Below, in pieces: positions 55,499-64,000 of a stretch of 64,000 nt of DNA (the first letter of the stretch is position 1; each line of letters starts with the position of its first letter). The notes under the pieces are model-generated. The model was given only the letters and a program-made list of their open reading frames with translations, did not search any database and had not been told where the DNA came from. The stretch spans positions 248,001 through 312,000 of the forward strand of contig CAJHAA010000001.1 of assembly GCA_904846265.1 (NCBI GenBank), in the 5' to 3' direction. The stretch comes from Psychrobacter immobilis (lineage in GTDB: Bacteria; Pseudomonadota; Gammaproteobacteria; Pseudomonadales; Moraxellaceae). Both the position numbers and the translations under genes were made by a program.

Positions 55499-56248
55499 AT
55501 GGCAGGCCATTCAAAATGGGCAAATATTAAACACCGTAAAGCCCGTCAGGATGCGGTAAAAGGTAAAGTATTCACTAAAATTATTCGTGAAATTGTCTCT
55601 GCTGCCAAGCAAGGTGATCCTGACCCTAACAAGAATCCGCGCCTACGTGCTGTCATTGAAAAAGCCCTATCTGTCAATATGACGCGAGACACCATCAACC
55701 GTGCGGTAGCTCGTGGTACAGGCGGTGATGACAATGACAATATGGACGAAGTAAGCTATGAAGGCTATGGCATCGGCGGCGTCGCAGTACTTGTCGAAAC
55801 CTTGACTGACAATCTTAACCGAACAGTCAGTGAAGTACGCCACGCCTTTACCAAAAATGAAGGCAATCTGGGTACTACTGGCTCGGTCGCTTATCTATTT
55901 AATAAACGCGGTGAAATCATCTTTAATGATACAAGCCTAGAAGATGAAGTCATGCTAGTGGCATTAGATGCAGGCGCGCTTGATATCGAGAATGATGGTG
56001 AAAGCTTGCTCGTCATCACTGAATGGGAAAATTTCGGTCATGTTAAAGATGCGCTTAATGCTGCAGGTTTGGTCTCTGACAATGCTGAAGTGACCATGGC
56101 ACCGTCTACCAGTGCTGAAATAGACAATGTCGATGATGCACTAAAAGTCATGAAAATGATTGATATGTTAGAAGATATTGATGATGTGCAAGAGGTTTAT
56201 AGCAACGTGAACTTCTCAGATGCGGTAATGGCGCAACTTGAGCAATAG
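55499..56248 (+). CDS. yebC: YebC/PmpR family protein
   Basis: 249 residues, the standard YebC length. The N-terminus [19 protein letters not shown] is the family signature, followed by the three-domain fold ([49 protein letters not shown]). YebC proteins were described as DNA-binding regulators; recent work shows that related proteins relieve ribosome stalling at proline-rich sequences. It often precedes ruvC; ruvC is not adjacent here. A terminator follows. Confidence 0.96.
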   Translation: MAGHSKWANIKHRKARQDAVKGKVFTKIIREIVSAAKQGDPDPNKNPRLRAVIEKALSVNMTRDTINRAVARGTGGDDNDNMDEVSYEGYGIGGVAVLVETLTDNLNRTVSEVRHAFTKNEGNLGTTGSVAYLFNKRGEIIFNDTSLEDEVMLVALDAGALDIENDGESLLVITEWENFGHVKDALNAAGLVSDNAEVTMAPSTSAEIDNVDDALKVMKMIDMLEDIDDVQEVYSNVNFSDAVMAQLEQ

Positions 56249-56280
56249 TTTTATCCCGCAACCCTTTAGATGTCACTAAT

Positions 56281-56317
56281 CAAAAAGCCAAACGTTTTAA
56301 ACGTTTGGCTTTTTTTG
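56281..56317. terminator. Bidirectional terminator between yebC and ogt
   Basis: AAAAAGCCAAACGTTT and AAACGTTTGGCTTTTT form a near-perfect palindrome with A- and T-run flanks, between convergent genes. Confidence 0.9.
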
Positions 56318-56349
56318 TTTAGTAATATCTGATGAATGCTTCGTTCCTA

Positions 56350-56922
56350 CTAAGTTTTGCAAGTGACACCTTCGAGCGCTAGCAAGTATGTTTTCTTATC
56401 TAGTCCGCCTGTATAGCCACCAAGCTTGCCATCGCTAGCAATGACACGATGACACGGAACGATAATGCTAAAAGGGTTTTTACTATTAGCATTAGCAACC
56501 GCGCGAAACCCTTTGGGACTAGCGACATTTTGTGCCAGTGTCGCATAGCTTATTGTTTCGCCATAGCCAATATCTTGTAACGCTTGCCAAACTCGTTGCT
56601 GAAACTTGGTTCCTAAGCTTATATCTAATGGCAAATCGAATGCCTGACGATCACCTTTAAAATACGATTTTAATTGCGCTATAGTCTCTATGAGTAGCGC
56701 TTGGGCAGGCTCATTTTCGCTTAGGCTGTCCTCATTGATAAACGTAAAGCTCTGATCGTCAATACCATAATGCTTTTTAAGTTTAGGAATAGATTTTGAG
56801 CTATGCCAAGAGTCACCTGCTTGCAGCCAGTTGACTTCAACCAGCTTAGGACGACTATGCTCATTGACACTCGCAATTAACGTTAGCTGGTGTGCGCCAA
56901 AAGCGGCTGTGGTGACTATCAT
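56350..56922 (-). CDS. ogt: Methylated-DNA--protein-cysteine methyltransferase
   Basis: Suicide repair enzyme that moves the alkyl group of O6-alkylguanine to its own cysteine. 190 residues from ATG 56922. The acceptor motif is IVPCHRVI, followed by GKLGGYTGG with the arginine-finger helix upstream (GFRAVANANSKNPF). The N-terminal domain is of the Ogt/MGMT type, with no Ada regulatory domain. ATG 56922 is preferred to 56937 because the strand MIVTTAAFG begins there; both are possible. Confidence 0.93.
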   Translation of the reverse strand: MIVTTAAFGAHQLTLIASVNEHSRPKLVEVNWLQAGDSWHSSKSIPKLKKHYGIDDQSFTFINEDSLSENEPAQALLIETIAQLKSYFKGDRQAFDLPLDISLGTKFQQRVWQALQDIGYGETISYATLAQNVASPKGFRAVANANSKNPFSIIVPCHRVIASDGKLGGYTGGLDKKTYLLALEGVTCKT

Positions 56923-57000
56923 GATGCTTCCTTTCAAATGATGATATTTTCAAAAATCGTTCATCGACTAAAATGATCTATTAAAACAACCTATCGAGCG

Positions 57001-58425
57001 CTACTCTTTATCATCGGTCTCAAATAATGCGGCGACAAATTGTTTTGGACTAAAGGCACGTAAATCATCAATCGACTCACCGACACCAATATAACGAATA
57101 GGAACATCCGTCGTTTCAGCAATATTAAAGACTACGCCACCTTTTGCTGTGCCATCTAGTTTGGTAATGGTAATACCCGTTAATGGTACGACTTTGTTAA
57201 AGAGTTCTACTTGATTAATCGCATTTTGACCGGTGCCGGCATCAAGCACAATCATACCTTCGTGCGGTGCGCTTGGATCAGCTTTACGCATGACGCGTAC
57301 CACTTTTTCAAGCTCTGCCATTAGGTGGGTTTTATTTTGCAAACGCCCAGCAGTATCAGCGATTAATACATCGATATTTTTTGCTTTGGCAGACTGCATG
57401 GCATCAAAGATAACAGAGGCACTATCAGAGCCATGACCTTGAGCGACGACTGGAATGTTATTACGCTCACCCCAGATTTGCAGCTGTTCAGTAGCAGCGG
57501 CACGGAAGGTATCGCCAGCAGCCAGCATAACGGATTTACCTTCGCCTTGTAAGCGCTTGGCAAGTTTACCAATCGTCGTGGTTTTACCGACACCGTTGAC
57601 ACCCACAACTAAAATCACAAAAGGTTTTTTGCTGGTATCAATAATGAGTGGCGCAACTTTTGGCGTTAAAATATCAACCAATTCAGTTTGCAACGCTTTA
57701 TATAATGAATGCGCATAAATCAAATCACCACGGTCTGTCTGCTCGGTCAGACTTTTGATAATACGATTGGTAGCATTGACACCGATATCGGCAACCAATA
57801 ACTGATCTTCAACTTCTTCCAATAGCTCATCATCAATCTCTTTGCCACCGATCAAAATACTGACCATACCTTCGGCAAGATTTTTACGCGACTTACTTAG
57901 CCCCGTTTTCATGCGGTTAAACCAGCTGCCTTTTTTCTTGTTTTCTTGCAGCTCTGTAGATTCGATTTCTGGTGGAGTGGTCACTTGTACCGCACTACTC
58001 GCAGGACTGACATTTGGGCTATCGCCAAGTTGCTCTTGTAGTGGCATGGTTGGGGCAGTAGAAATAGTGCTAAGCTTAGTATCAATATTTTTATTATTAT
58101 CGTTATCAGTTGAGGAAGCGCTTATAAAGCTTTCAGAGGCGTTTTTAGACGTGCTTTGCTCTTCTGTCCTCACAATTGGCGCACCCAAAGCAATGTTTTG
58201 TGCCGCATCAGCACTTGAGAAATCTTTGTTTATCGTGCTGTCTTTTTGCTGATCTTCGATGCTTTGATCATTGGGCGCTTGGATAGAGCCTGCATCTTCT
58301 TTCTCATCGATAATGAGCACAGATTGCGAAGGCAGACTGGGTAAGGTAATATCATCGTCATCTAAGTCATCAAGATTGCCATCGAGATTAATGATTACAC
58401 GACTGCTATTATTGGAGTTATTCAT
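57001..58425 (-). CDS. ftsY: Signal recognition particle receptor FtsY
   Basis: SRP receptor GTPase that brings ribosome-nascent chain complexes to the membrane. 474 residues. An N-terminal acidic A domain of about 165 residues is rich in Asp, Ser and Asn. The NG domain follows with the N-domain helices (WFNRMKTGLSKSRKNLAEG). G motifs are GVNGVGKTTTIGKLA (G1), DTFRAAATEQL, DTAGRLQNKTHLM (G3) and TKLDGTAKGG (G4). Its RNA partner ffs lies near the other end of the window. Neighbouring M16 peptidase genes on the opposite strand are also next to ftsY in Pseudomonas. Confidence 0.97.
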   Translation of the reverse strand: MNNSNNSSRVIINLDGNLDDLDDDDITLPSLPSQSVLIIDEKEDAGSIQAPNDQSIEDQQKDSTINKDFSSADAAQNIALGAPIVRTEEQSTSKNASESFISASSTDNDNNKNIDTKLSTISTAPTMPLQEQLGDSPNVSPASSAVQVTTPPEIESTELQENKKKGSWFNRMKTGLSKSRKNLAEGMVSILIGGKEIDDELLEEVEDQLLVADIGVNATNRIIKSLTEQTDRGDLIYAHSLYKALQTELVDILTPKVAPLIIDTSKKPFVILVVGVNGVGKTTTIGKLAKRLQGEGKSVMLAAGDTFRAAATEQLQIWGERNNIPVVAQGHGSDSASVIFDAMQSAKAKNIDVLIADTAGRLQNKTHLMAELEKVVRVMRKADPSAPHEGMIVLDAGTGQNAINQVELFNKVVPLTGITITKLDGTAKGGVVFNIAETTDVPIRYIGVGESIDDLRAFSPKQFVAALFETDDKE

Positions 58426-58778
58426 AAGCTTGCCCTAAAAGTTATCACGGTCAGTTATTTGATTATTTTAAATGGGTTGGTATATCGTCATGTTTTTGTC
58501 ATGGATCATGACCCACGACAGTCAATTTTTAGCCTAGTTTATCATAATTCGAGTTGTGCTCAGACCTTACCATCATAGCCTATCGTCAATTTTTGCAAAT
58601 CTGGCAAGTCATACCATCCCTTTAGAAAGTTTCGCTTAAGATTTGGCAACAAAAATCTGACCTTACACATGCTAAACTTCGCCTACTCTACCAGAGTTTA
58701 TTGTAGAACAAGCCTTATTCCAAAACTTACCAATTACTTCACTATCGCTCACTCAACCCTCATTTTTAGGAATTATCT
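58426..58778. other. Divergent intergenic region between ftsY and the small lipoprotein gene
   Basis: About 350 bp with no ORF or RNA gene recognised. It must contain the promoters of ftsY and of the lipoprotein/M16 genes; none is convincing by eye. A Shine-Dalgarno TTTAGGA lies at its right end. Confidence 0.45.
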
Positions 58779-58943
58779 ATGCCATCACTATCTAATACTG
58801 ACAAAACGTACGGTAAAAAAGCAATCAGCATCAGCGCAGCTTTATTAGTAGCGACACTTGTACTATCTGCGACAGGCTGTAATACCACCCAAGAATTTAA
58901 GCCAACAGCCAGTGTGATGGTTGGGGCACATAAATCTTTATAA
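58779..58943 (+). CDS. Small lipoprotein (54 residues)
   Basis: A short gene easily missed by length filters. ATG 58779 is preceded by TTAGGA at 7-8 bp. The protein has a basic N-terminus (KTYGKKA), a hydrophobic stretch ISAALLVATLVLSATGC with a lipobox ending in Cys34, and a short mature part of about 20 residues (NTTQEFKPTASVMVGAHKSL). Processing by signal peptidase II and lipidation are expected. I do not recognise the function. It lies 84 bp before the M16 peptidase pair on the same strand and may share its transcript. The opposite-strand frame here is a shadow. Confidence 0.7.
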   Translation: MPSLSNTDKTYGKKAISISAALLVATLVLSATGCNTTQEFKPTASVMVGAHKSL

Positions 58944-59027
58944 AACCTGCTATCTATCGCTAGTATTGAGAGTGATCTAACCACTGATCAATTTACAAGT
59001 TGCCATTTTATATAAGTAGAATATACC

Positions 59028-60539
59028 ATGCCACTGCCTTTATCACCGTCGCACTTACCTGCCGCCTCTCTACGTCTTGCCTATGCCTTAGCAATAGCAA
59101 CGACTCTTGCTGCTTGCCAAACCAGTACTATCAGCACCAACACCTTGTCGACTGCTCAGAAGCCAGTCATTGAAAATACCTTGGGTAAAGATGAGCTAAA
59201 CACAGCTAAATCAGGTCAAGACATTCAGCCCTCATCAGCATTGACCATGGATATGTCAGGTCGACACGAATATCAATTAGAAAACGGTCTAAAGGTAGTG
59301 GTAAAAGAAGACCATCGCGCACCTGTGGTAATGACTCAAATCTGGTATCGAGTTGGGTCAGCAGATGAGCCGCTGGATAAAGGAGGCATCTCGCATTTGC
59401 TTGAGCATATGATGTTTAAAGGCACTACTAACGTTTCGAGCGACGACTATGAGCGCTTGATTGCTAAATTTGGGGGCGTCAATAATGCGTTTACCAGCTA
59501 CGACTATACGGGCTATTACGAGCTATTCCCTGCCAACCGTTTTCCTTTGGCATTAGAGCTAGAAGCGGATCGTATGAAAAACCTACTGTTTAATGAGCAG
59601 GAATTTACCAAAGAGCACCAAGTGGTCATGGAGGAGCGCCGCCAACGCACTGATGATAATCCACTTGCCAAGGCTTATGAGTCATTTCGCTTATTGGCGC
59701 TCCCGAATAGTCCAAAAGGCGAATCCGTCATTGGTCCGATGGATGAGCTTGAATCCATTACCCTTACAGATTTAAAAGACTGGTATAAAACATGGTACGC
59801 ACCAAACAATGCAACGTTAGTCGTCGTTGGCGACGTTAAACCGCAAGAAGTGTTGGCTCAAGTCAAACGTTACTTTGGTGAGCTAACACCAAGCGATCTA
59901 CCTAAACGTCCTGCCGTCAGTCAAAAAGGCTTCCGTGGCTATCAGCAAGTCGACTCCGAGCAAGCCGTACAAGTACCAGTATTATTAATGGGTTATAACG
60001 TACCCAGTCTCGTCACCGCTGGCGCAGCTAATGAAAAACAAGCTTATGCGCTCTCACTGGCTCAAGATGTATTAGACGGTGGTCTCTCTGCGCGCCTTGA
60101 AAGTCGATTGATACGCGAGCAAGGTCTACTTACCACGGTGGGCACTTCATATGACTTGCTAGATCGGGGCGATGGACTGTTTTTGATACAAGCGACTCCA
60201 CGTGAAGGTGTCAGCTTAGAGCAAGCACAACAAGCCATCATTGCTGAAATAGAAAAGCTCAAAACCGATCCCATCGCCGCCGATGAAATCGAGCGTGCCA
60301 AAACCAACACGGTCACAGGACTCGTCTATGCGCAAGACAGTATGGAGGGTCAGGCGCGGATGATTGGCTCATTACAGTCTATCGGTCTTGACGATACGCT
60401 GCTTGCCGAATTACCCACCAAACTCGATAGCGTGACGATTGCCGATATACAAGCTGCTAGCAAAAAATATTTGGTAAAGGACAATTTAACAGTGATGCAT
60501 GTCATTCCACCTAAAGACCAAGCAGCGACAGAGAAATAA
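59028..60539 (+). CDS. M16 family zinc peptidase (catalytic subunit), lipoprotein
   Basis: A 503-residue pitrilysin-like peptidase. The signal peptide ends in lipobox LAAC, with Cys30 as lipid site. The inverted zinc motif HLLEH is at 123-127, with the distal glutamate in VVMEERRQ about 75 residues later. The C-terminal half has the second M16 domain (LEQAQQAIIAEIEKLK, VTGLVYAQDSMEGQA). It is followed by a second M16 gene that lacks the metal site, a typical active/inactive pair. The pair next to ftsY matches the arrangement in Pseudomonas. Substrate unknown; periplasmic peptide degradation is likely. Confidence 0.93.
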   Translation: MPLPLSPSHLPAASLRLAYALAIATTLAACQTSTISTNTLSTAQKPVIENTLGKDELNTAKSGQDIQPSSALTMDMSGRHEYQLENGLKVVVKEDHRAPVVMTQIWYRVGSADEPLDKGGISHLLEHMMFKGTTNVSSDDYERLIAKFGGVNNAFTSYDYTGYYELFPANRFPLALELEADRMKNLLFNEQEFTKEHQVVMEERRQRTDDNPLAKAYESFRLLALPNSPKGESVIGPMDELESITLTDLKDWYKTWYAPNNATLVVVGDVKPQEVLAQVKRYFGELTPSDLPKRPAVSQKGFRGYQQVDSEQAVQVPVLLMGYNVPSLVTAGAANEKQAYALSLAQDVLDGGLSARLESRLIREQGLLTTVGTSYDLLDRGDGLFLIQATPREGVSLEQAQQAIIAEIEKLKTDPIAADEIERAKTNTVTGLVYAQDSMEGQARMIGSLQSIGLDDTLLAELPTKLDSVTIADIQAASKKYLVKDNLTVMHVIPPKDQAATEK

Positions 60540-60608
60540 TCGTGTCGTATTAGCTCTTTATTCGATACAAGCGCCAATCATAAAGACCTTATTTATAAGA
60601 AGAAAACC

Positions 60609-62162
60609 ATGACTCAAAATAGTGATTTGTTGCAAAATAGAAAAAAAGCGTGCAGCTCAATACCATCAACAACCGCCACCATGCAAAAACTGTCGCATCT
60701 TAGTGTTGGCATCTTGCTAGGTCTAACAACGTTGACGATGACAGCACAAGCAAACACAACAGGTGCTGAAGAATATCGTGGCTCTGCGGCCGTGGATACC
60801 AGCGCACCGATTGCCGCATTGTCAAAGCTAACCAGCCTTGATGATGATAAACCGTTAACCGTTACCATCCCAACGATTCAGCAGTTCAAAACCAAGGCAG
60901 GCGTACCCGTACGTTTTGTACAAACAACAGCCTTACCGATTGTCGATATCGACTTGCGTTTTAACGCTGGTAGCGCCCGTGATGGCAGTATTAGTAGCAC
61001 AGGCTTTGGTATTGCTAATATGACTGCCACTATGTTGACGCAAGGCTCTAAACGCTTAGACGAAAATGAATTTACTCGCGCTGTTGAAACCTTGGGCATC
61101 AATCTAAACAGTAGTGCTTATAAAGACATGTTTATTGTGTCGCTACGTAGCTTATCTGATGATAAGCATCTACTTCCAGCCGTTGATTTAATGACTCAGA
61201 TGCTCAGCGAACCCGCTTTTGACGACAGCATCCTAGCACGTAATAAAGCACGATTATTGGTTGGCTTGCAGCAGCAAAAACAAGATCCCAACAGCCTTGC
61301 TAGCATCGCATTTAGCGAAGCATTGTATGGCGAGCATCCTTACGCCCATCCATCAGCGGGTACACTTGAAAGCGTTCCTACTATCGAAAAGCAGCAACTG
61401 ATAGATTTCAAAAACCGCTACTTGGTCGCAGCAAATGCCTCTGTTGCCATCACTGGTAATCTAACCTTAGAGCAAGCAAAAAAACTTGCGGAAGATATCA
61501 CTAGCAAATTACCGAAAGGTCAGCCTGCAACTGAGCTGCCTGAACCAAAACCACTGAGCCAAGCCAAGCACATTCATATCCCCTTTCCAAGTACTCAAAC
61601 CACCGTACTTATGGGACAATTGGGAGATAAGCGCGCCACCGATCCCCAGTCTCAGCAGAAGCAAACCAACTTTGCGGTTGGTAATGAGGTACTTGCAGGC
61701 GGTGATTTTAATGCGCGACTCATGACTGAGATTAGACAAAACTTGGGCTACACTTATGGCATATCAGGCTCTATGAATCCCATGCTGGCACGAGGACCGT
61801 ACCAAATCGGTTTTTCAACGCGTAATGACAAGGCGCGTGCGGCCATTGATGCCAGCTTAGCCGTCATCAATGACACTTTAGAAAAAGGTATCACCAGCAC
61901 TGAAATACGCTTAACGACGGACAATCTTAAGAATAGCTTTCCGATGGGTTTTGCGAGCAATGCGGGAATTAATGGCTTACTTGGGATGATGAACTTTTAT
62001 CAATTACCAAACAGCTATCTGACTGATTATGTCAAACGTGTAGACCAAGTAAAGTTATCAGAAGTCAATCAAACCATGCAAGATACCCTTAAGCCTGATG
62101 ATTTCTTAATTGTCACCGTTGGACAAGAGGATCCTTGGAAAGATAAAAAGACCAATAAATAG
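60609..62162 (+). CDS. M16 family peptidase-like protein (non-catalytic partner)
   Basis: A 517-residue M16 homologue with a signal peptide ending near TMTAQA. The position equivalent to the zinc motif reads GFGIANMTATML, so HxxEH is missing and it cannot bind zinc in the usual way. The rest of the fold is present, including VETLGINLNSSAYKDMF and the C-terminal LMTEIRQNLGYTYGISGS region with the conserved R/Y motif that shapes the substrate pocket. ATG 60681 would give a more normal signal peptide; 60609 adds 24 polar residues. It follows the catalytic gene by 70 bp. Together they probably form a heterodimer. Confidence 0.92.
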   Translation: MTQNSDLLQNRKKACSSIPSTTATMQKLSHLSVGILLGLTTLTMTAQANTTGAEEYRGSAAVDTSAPIAALSKLTSLDDDKPLTVTIPTIQQFKTKAGVPVRFVQTTALPIVDIDLRFNAGSARDGSISSTGFGIANMTATMLTQGSKRLDENEFTRAVETLGINLNSSAYKDMFIVSLRSLSDDKHLLPAVDLMTQMLSEPAFDDSILARNKARLLVGLQQQKQDPNSLASIAFSEALYGEHPYAHPSAGTLESVPTIEKQQLIDFKNRYLVAANASVAITGNLTLEQAKKLAEDITSKLPKGQPATELPEPKPLSQAKHIHIPFPSTQTTVLMGQLGDKRATDPQSQQKQTNFAVGNEVLAGGDFNARLMTEIRQNLGYTYGISGSMNPMLARGPYQIGFSTRNDKARAAIDASLAVINDTLEKGITSTEIRLTTDNLKNSFPMGFASNAGINGLLGMMNFYQLPNSYLTDYVKRVDQVKLSEVNQTMQDTLKPDDFLIVTVGQEDPWKDKKTNK

Positions 62163-62166
62163 CCAT

Positions 62167-62216
62167 ACAAAGAAATGCTGGGCAACACTATTTAGTATTG
62201 CCCAGCATTTCTTTGT
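62167..62216 (+). terminator. Intrinsic terminator after the M16 pair
   Basis: ACAAAGAAATGCTGGGCAA and TTGCCCAGCATTTCTTTGT form a 19-bp perfect stem with a loop of about 12 nt. Confidence 0.75.
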
Positions 62217-62220
62217 GCGG

Positions 62221-62274
62221 CTATTTATGAGTGGTAATAAATTATGAGTAGCACTATTTATGAGTGGTAATAAA
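62221..62274. repeat. 21-bp direct repeat
   Basis: CTATTTATGAGTGGTAATAAA occurs identically at 62221-62241 and 62254-62274, with 12 bp between that contain a third partial ATTATGAGTA. It lies in the space between the M16 terminator and the next gene; a local duplication. Confidence 0.9.
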
Positions 62275-62311
62275 AGTCGATAGTGGGTTGTCCATACAAA
62301 AAATAATGCTC

Positions 62312-62887
62312 TTAACCAGAAATAGTCACTGCCACGTCATACATGAAATTTTCAGGCTTATAAGTTGCACCATTATAGGTCAATCGAATCACGTGCTTGT
62401 CATAAGAGTCTACTTGATAATCACCATTGGCGAAGTCATGCAGCGCTGGGACTATGAGTAGTGCTTCAATTTGACTGTCGTTAATGCTAACCGAGATCTG
62501 CTGACCACTGCGTGGGTATAAAAAATAATCACAATGATTATTCACCATCACTTCTGCAGTACGCTCAACGACCTGACTGCCTATTTCTTCTTGTATGAGT
62601 TTTGGACAGATATCTGAGCGCTTTGAAGCCAGCCGAGCGTAAGAGTTCTTAATATTATCTTCAATATCTTCAACGTCCTGTAAGTTTCTGTCAGGATCAG
62701 TAGCGGAATCTTCTGCCGTTAGAGAGCCTTGTTCAGAAAACGTTTCTGGGCTACAAGCACTGATCAATAAAAGAGAGAGCAAGACCGAACCAAACAAAGC
62801 TATATACGTGTTATTTGATTGCAAAAATGCTTTTTTTGGCTTATCAGACTTATGTATCTTCACCATCGTTGAATACCGCTTCTTCAT
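62312..62887 (-). CDS. Putative lipoprotein of unknown function
   Basis: A 191-residue protein. A long basic N-terminus of about 30 residues precedes the hydrophobic stretch and lipobox LISAC, giving Cys45 as the lipid site; a start at ATG 62866 would shorten it by seven residues. The mature part begins with an acidic linker (SATDPDRNLQDVEDIED), then a domain with CPKLIQEE and NHCDYF cysteines that may pair, and ends with YDVAVTISG. I do not recognise the family. It stands alone, with terminators or gaps on both sides. Confidence 0.65.
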   Translation of the reverse strand: MKKRYSTMVKIHKSDKPKKAFLQSNNTYIALFGSVLLSLLLISACSPETFSEQGSLTAEDSATDPDRNLQDVEDIEDNIKNSYARLASKRSDICPKLIQEEIGSQVVERTAEVMVNNHCDYFLYPRSGQQISVSINDSQIEALLIVPALHDFANGDYQVDSYDKHVIRLTYNGATYKPENFMYDVAVTISG

Positions 62888-63070
62888 AAATCCTACTTAC
62901 AATAGACGCTATGTGATTTCATAAACTAAATGATCATTAACCATAGTTTTTTAATACTAAACTATTCATCATTTAGCGCTGCCTTTCATCAGTATTATTA
63001 TAGCGCTTTTACTCTACTTTAATTCGCTCTGGTTTATATTTATTTGGTTTTTTGATAGATCATAAATGAC

Positions 63071-63970
63071 TTAATAGCGGCACGAAGATGAGCTGCTGGC
63101 ATGATTAAAGCCCCATTTACGATAACCATCCGTGTCTAGATGTATCGCACCCGTAGCATATAGCCCTAAACCAAAATTATGAGATTGACCCTGATATTGC
63201 CAAAACTGGCATAGGCCATCTTGCATCGTACTGAGCCGCCATAAGTTATCTTCATACTCTGGTACCCAGATGTCGATAGCACTGGCATTCATATGCTTGC
63301 TACTATCGGCGCCACCTGCACAGTCATTAAGACCAGGACTGCGATATACCGAGCGTATTTCACTACTGATGGGTAGAATTCCTTGATGCTTCAATTCGCC
63401 GTATAAACGTAATGTTGGGACGATATTTGCCCATAACTCTTGCGGTGGCAACTGATAAGGCTCATAACCACATTTGCTCCAGCTTCGCGCTGTTGTGAGC
63501 AACTGCGACATAGGCGGTACATTGTGTACCCCTACCCGCGAATTTAGGTAGCGTTGAAAATCTGCTACTTGCCTAGCACGGTAGCTATTGCTATTCAACC
63601 ACGCGTTAAAATCCATACTAATAGAATCAGTATAAGTACTATTGTAAGTATTATTCGCAGTGCTGTAGCTGTTATTACTGTAAGTTGTATTATAAGCAGG
63701 CGCGCGCCGATTGACATTCATGCGCTTATTTTCTTCAATAGACAGACTGTCATCGAAATCAAAATCACGCTGCTTTTGAGCAATCAATCCTTGCATGCTA
63801 TCGCCACTCAGCATGGTAACGCCAGAATTATAGCTTGTAGTATTCGTCGAAGGTCTGATGTGAGCGTTACTGCTACTACCCTGACGTACTTGGATACGGC
63901 GCTCACTATTATCGCTGATAATAGCGGCATGAACAGAGATGCTACTGGCACACATGAGTAGTGCAAGCAT
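63071..63970 (-). CDS. Exported M15-type peptidase domain protein, 5' end possibly outside window
   Basis: At least 299 residues. A hydrophobic signal stretch MLALLMCASSISVHA is at the N-terminus, then a low-complexity Asn/Ser/Tyr-rich region (about 75-120). The C-terminal half (about 150-299) has a D-Ala-D-Ala carboxypeptidase-like metal site: SSKHMNASAIDIW (S-x-H-x6-D) and a distal histidine in GAIHLDTDGYRKW. This fits an M15A-like peptidoglycan peptidase. The frame stays open to the window end (codons for KYPYRQIHKP precede the ATG), and these basic residues would make a proper signal-peptide N-region, so the true start probably lies beyond base 64000. Confidence 0.75.
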   Translation of the reverse strand: MLALLMCASSISVHAAIISDNSERRIQVRQGSSSNAHIRPSTNTTSYNSGVTMLSGDSMQGLIAQKQRDFDFDDSLSIEENKRMNVNRRAPAYNTTYSNNSYSTANNTYNSTYTDSISMDFNAWLNSNSYRARQVADFQRYLNSRVGVHNVPPMSQLLTTARSWSKCGYEPYQLPPQELWANIVPTLRLYGELKHQGILPISSEIRSVYRSPGLNDCAGGADSSKHMNASAIDIWVPEYEDNLWRLSTMQDGLCQFWQYQGQSHNFGLGLYATGAIHLDTDGYRKWGFNHASSSSSCRY

Positions 63971-64000
63971 AGGCTTGTGAATCTGCCTATAAGGATATTT

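Noticed and set aside
58766..58984. 72-residue minus-strand frame.
   Set aside because: It is antisense to the 54-residue lipoprotein gene, which has a better ribosome-binding site and a lipobox.

Overview
The window is a stretch of chromosome from a gammaproteobacterium of the family Moraxellaceae, most likely Psychrobacter. I infer this from the protein sequences (GlnA next to a DUF4124 protein, a trpGDC cluster, the ars cluster layout), the moderate AT-richness and the gene order. No rRNA, tRNA, CRISPR array, prophage or intact insertion sequence was seen. Almost everything is core metabolism or housekeeping, on both strands, in short operons closed by clear hairpin terminators.

Layout. 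1-4.4 kb: 5' end of a holD-like gene, a lemA/M48 membrane protease pair and the 4.5S SRP RNA gene, all on the minus strand. 4.5-8.5 kb: a secreted SIMPL protein, a DUF4124 protein and glnA, with a sigma-54 promoter and NtrC-type sites far upstream of glnA. 8.5-13 kb: trpG-trpD-trpC-smr, then an AlkA-type glycosylase. 13-17.5 kb: an MscS-type channel and a TonB-dependent receptor with a possible Fur box. 17.6-20.2 kb: promoter, SAH riboswitch, ahcY and metF. 20.3-23 kb: rsmE and a PAS-GGDEF-EAL protein. 23.3-27.3 kb: two paralogous long acyl-CoA dehydrogenases. 27.6-30.2 kb: a Gcr-family membrane protein usually labelled site-specific recombinase. 30.2-34.1 kb: pdxA, a small lipoprotein gene, rsmA and apaH (minus). 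34.3-38.2 kb: dnaB, alr, argF. 38.2-42.1 kb: rpiA, then arsR-arsC-arsH-arsB. 42.2-49.9 kb: ilvA, an Excalibur protein, a PaiB-like flavoprotein, hslR, an LMW-PTP, murB, a YdcF-like protein, ccoS and a SafE-like membrane protein with a Met/His-rich tail. 50-52.8 kb: an RhlB-like helicase, a cold-shock protein, a 16-bp tandem repeat and aroQ. 52.9-58.4 kb: an ABC1/UbiB-like kinase, a voltage-gated-type K+ channel, yebC, ogt and ftsY. 58.7-64 kb: a small lipoprotein, a catalytic/non-catalytic M16 peptidase pair, another lipoprotein and an M15-type peptidase cut by the window edge.

Genes that work together: SRP RNA and FtsY in co-translational targeting; ahcY and metF in the methyl cycle under one SAH riboswitch; ars genes in arsenic export and organoarsenical oxidation; LemA with the M48 protease in envelope quality control; CcoS with the SafE-like protein probably in copper handling for cbb3 oxidase; rsmA and rsmE in 16S rRNA methylation.

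I found no convincing new multi-gene system. The parts most worth a second look are regulatory or gene-structural: a PaiB-like gene with no usable start codon at its conserved N-terminus, an arsR operator that covers its own start codon, the SAH riboswitch, the distant sigma-54/NtrC control of glnA, the 16-bp repeat upstream of aroQ, and unusual metal-binding tails on two membrane proteins.
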